Assembly: GCA_947581885.1 (NCBI GenBank) | Contig: CANPWF010000075.1 | Location: forward strand, 1-7,837 | DNA length: 7,837 nt | Direction of reading: 5' to 3' | From: an uncultured Clostridia bacterium | GTDB taxonomy: Bacteria; Bacillota; Clostridia; Christensenellales; Borkfalkiaceae | Part shown: positions 6,082 through 7,837 of the stretch, in pieces | How positions within the stretch are numbered: the stretch's first letter is position 1 | How the letters are laid out: every line of letters begins with the position of its first letter | Made by a program: the position numbers and the translations under genes | Notes under the pieces: model-generated | Database searches by the model: none | Seen by the model: the letters and a program-made list of their open reading frames with translations, nothing else | Told to the model about the DNA's origin: nothing

Positions 6082-6110
6082 TTGACAATTGATTTTGTTT
6101 TGCTTACAAT
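6082..6110 (+). promoter_or_regulatory. Promoter of aspS
   Basis: A perfect TTGACA (6082-6087), a 17-nt spacer and TACAAT (6105-6110). The predicted start near 6117 gives a leader of about 28 nt, with GAAGG (6133-6137) as ribosome site. This is too short for a T-box riboswitch, which controls many synthetase genes in Firmicutes, so aspS looks constitutive here. Confidence 0.85.
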
Positions 6111-6144
6111 AAACCTGAAATCCAAAAACAACGAAGGTACAACC

Positions 6145-7837
6145 ATGTCGTACAGAACGCATACTTGCAACGAACTTCGGGAAGGTGATGTCGGGAAGAG
6201 GGTCACGATCGCGGGGTGGCTCGATTCCAAGCGCGATAAGGGCGGGCTTCTCTTCGCCGTCCTGCGCGATTATTACGGCGTAACGCAGGTCGTCTGCTCG
6301 GAAGAGCCTCTTCTCTCCGTTCTCCGTGAAATTCCCACCGAATCCACGGTCGCGGTGACGGGGGAAGTCGTCCTCCGCTCCGCCCCCAACGACAAGCTCC
6401 CTACGGGGAAGATCGAGATCGTCCCCGAGAAGGTGGAAGTGCTCGGCAAGCGCGTGACGCAAGCCCTTCCCTTCGAGGTCTCCCATTCGACGGACGCGGG
6501 AGAAGATGCCCGCCTACGCTATCGGTTCCTCGATCTTCGCAACCCCGCGGTGAAGGAGAAGATCGTCCTTCGTGCGAATATCATCGCCGATCTTCGCCGC
6601 CTCATGACGGAGCAGGGCTTCCTCGAAATTTCCACCCCCATCCTCACAAGTTCTTCCCCCGAGGGGGCGCGGGACTACATCGTTCCCAGCCGCATTTACC
6701 CCGGGGAATTCTACGCTCTCCCGCAGGCTCCGCAGCAGTATAAGCAGCTGTTGATGTGCTCGGGGTTCGATAAATATTTCCAGATCGCGCCCTGCTTCCG
6801 CGATGAGGATGCCCGCGCGGACCGTTCGCCCGGGGAGTTCTATCAGCTCGATATCGAGATGGCATTCGCCGAACAGGACGATGTGTTCGCGGTGCTCGAA
6901 AACGTTTTGCCGCCCGTGTTCGCGAAGTACTCGGGTTGGGACGCGGACAAGCCCCCGTTCAGGCGTATTCCCTATCTCACCGCCTTGGAGGATTACGGCA
7001 CCGACAAGCCCGATCTTCGCAACCCGCTCCTCATCAAAGACGTTTCTTCTCTCTGCGAGAACTGCGGCTTCGATCCCATCATGTTGAAGCATGTGAAGGC
7101 GATCGTCGTAACGAATACGAACGTCGCCCGCAAGTGGATCGATAAGACGGCGGAGGAGTTCAAAGTCAAGACGGAAGGCGGCACCATGTATTGGTTCAAG
7201 CTCGACGAGAACGGTGTTCCCGCGGGCGGGATCTCCAAATTCGTCGCCGAACATATCACCGCATGGAAACATACGCTCGGGGTGGAGAAGGACGCGTTCG
7301 TCGCCCTTGTTGCGGAAAACAAGTTGCAAGATGTACAAAAGCGGGCGGGCATCCTTCGCACCATGCTCGGCACGGGGCTCGACCTTCTCGAAAAGAACGT
7401 ATACAGGTTCTGCTGGATCGTCGATTTCCCCATGTACGAGATCGGCGAGGAGAGCGGGCAGCTCGAATTCTGCCACAATCCCTTCTCCATGCCGCAGGGC
7501 GGAATGAAGGCGTTTAAAAAGGACCCCTTGGAAATTCTCGCCTATCAGTACGATATCGTCTGCAACGGCGTGGAACTCTCGTCGGGCGCGGTGCGCAATC
7601 ACGACCCCGAGATCATGCTCAAAGCCTTCTCGATCGTGGGGCTCGGGAGAGAGGACGTGGTGAAGAAGTTCCCCGCCCTGTATCATGCCTTCGAGTACGG
7701 TGCGCCGCCGCACGCGGGCGTTGCCCCCGGGGTGGACCGCATGGTGATGCTCATCGCGGGGACGACGAACATCCGCGAAGTCATCGCCTTCCCGATGAAC
7801 GCCAAGGCGAGAGACCTCATGATGAATGCCCCCTCGC
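6145..7837 (+). CDS. aspS: Aspartyl-tRNA synthetase (3' end beyond the window)
   Basis: This class II aminoacyl-tRNA synthetase charges tRNA-Asp with aspartate, using ATP, in the cytoplasm. The window holds 564 residues of an expected 580-600; the frame is still open at the edge. The N-terminal OB-fold anticodon-binding domain (about 1-110) starts MSYRTHTCNELREGDVG and includes GWLDSKRDKGGLLF. The catalytic core follows: RYRFLDLRNP (125-134) near motif 1, motif 2 with FRDED (218-222) and GEFYQLDIEM, a bacterial GAD-type insertion (about 293-430), then motif 3 with APGVDRM (R532) and REVIAFP. The ATG at 6145 is supported by the family N-terminus and the ribosome site. Base composition returns to the G+C-rich host style. 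The gene could be discriminating or non-discriminating (tRNA-Asn) AspRS; the sequence alone does not decide. Confidence 0.95.
   Translation, partial: MSYRTHTCNELREGDVGKRVTIAGWLDSKRDKGGLLFAVLRDYYGVTQVVCSEEPLLSVLREIPTESTVAVTGEVVLRSAPNDKLPTGKIEIVPEKVEVLGKRVTQALPFEVSHSTDAGEDARLRYRFLDLRNPAVKEKIVLRANIIADLRRLMTEQGFLEISTPILTSSSPEGARDYIVPSRIYPGEFYALPQAPQQYKQLLMCSGFDKYFQIAPCFRDEDARADRSPGEFYQLDIEMAFAEQDDVFAVLENVLPPVFAKYSGWDADKPPFRRIPYLTALEDYGTDKPDLRNPLLIKDVSSLCENCGFDPIMLKHVKAIVVTNTNVARKWIDKTAEEFKVKTEGGTMYWFKLDENGVPAGGISKFVAEHITAWKHTLGVEKDAFVALVAENKLQDVQKRAGILRTMLGTGLDLLEKNVYRFCWIVDFPMYEIGEESGQLEFCHNPFSMPQGGMKAFKKDPLEILAYQYDIVCNGVELSSGAVRNHDPEIMLKAFSIVGLGREDVVKKFPALYHAFEYGAPPHAGVAPGVDRMVMLIAGTTNIREVIAFPMNAKARDLMMNAPS

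Noticed and set aside
6037..6144. T-box or other riboswitch upstream of aspS
   Set aside because: The gap is only 108 bp and the promoter at 6082-6110 leaves about 28 nt of leader; there is no room for a T-box.
6514..7713. A 399-codon open frame on the minus strand opposite aspS
   Set aside because: It is the antisense shadow of a G+C-rich gene: low-complexity R/E/H-rich translation with no motif, while the plus strand encodes a clear aspartyl-tRNA synthetase.
1..7837. CRISPR arrays, tRNA or rRNA genes, insertion sequences
   Set aside because: No spaced direct repeats, no tRNA- or rRNA-like conserved segments and no transposase motifs were seen.

Overview
The window reads as chromosomal DNA of an uncultured Gram-positive Clostridia-type bacterium, probably a gut lineage of the Christensenellales kind. 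The lineage is a guess. It rests on sigma-A style promoters with extended -10 boxes, strong AAAGGAG ribosome sites, a UgtP/MGDG-synthase-type glycosyltransferase, PlsY, a lipobox lipoprotein and a G+C of roughly 55-60%.

Left part (1-1906): a minus-strand operon of a GT28-type glycolipid glycosyltransferase followed 4 bp later by a PlsY-type acyltransferase. A promoter lies at 1906-1878 and an intrinsic terminator at 40-6, so the transcription unit is complete. Middle (1918-3685): a small lipoprotein, then a compact RecD/Dda-like SF1B helicase. The helicase has its own strong promoter almost touching its ATG and an 11-bp-stem terminator.

Core (3698-6036): a two-gene, divergent Type II restriction-modification module of visibly lower G+C. 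The minus-strand gene encodes a PD-(D/E)XK endonuclease that I recognise as HindVP/HgiDI-like. The plus-strand gene encodes a C5-cytosine methyltransferase of the matching family. Right end (6082-7837): aspS (aspartyl-tRNA synthetase) with its own promoter, cut by the window edge.

The most interesting object is the 110-bp control region between the two R-M genes. It holds two near-consensus promoters facing apart, with start points lying in each other's -10 region, so only one should be usable at a time. Two copies of GACGTC form a 9-bp inverted repeat, and one of them is built into the -35 of the methyltransferase promoter. GACGTC is a form of GRCGYC, the specificity known for HindV/HgiDI. 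My hand scan found no other GRCGYC site in the 7.8 kb, against about a dozen expected. I infer that the window avoids the enzyme's target and keeps it only at its own switch: methylation of the -35 would shut off the methyltransferase and release the endonuclease promoter. No controller (C) protein is visible. This resembles the methylation-sensing control known for CfrBI, but in a different enzyme family and with a different layout.
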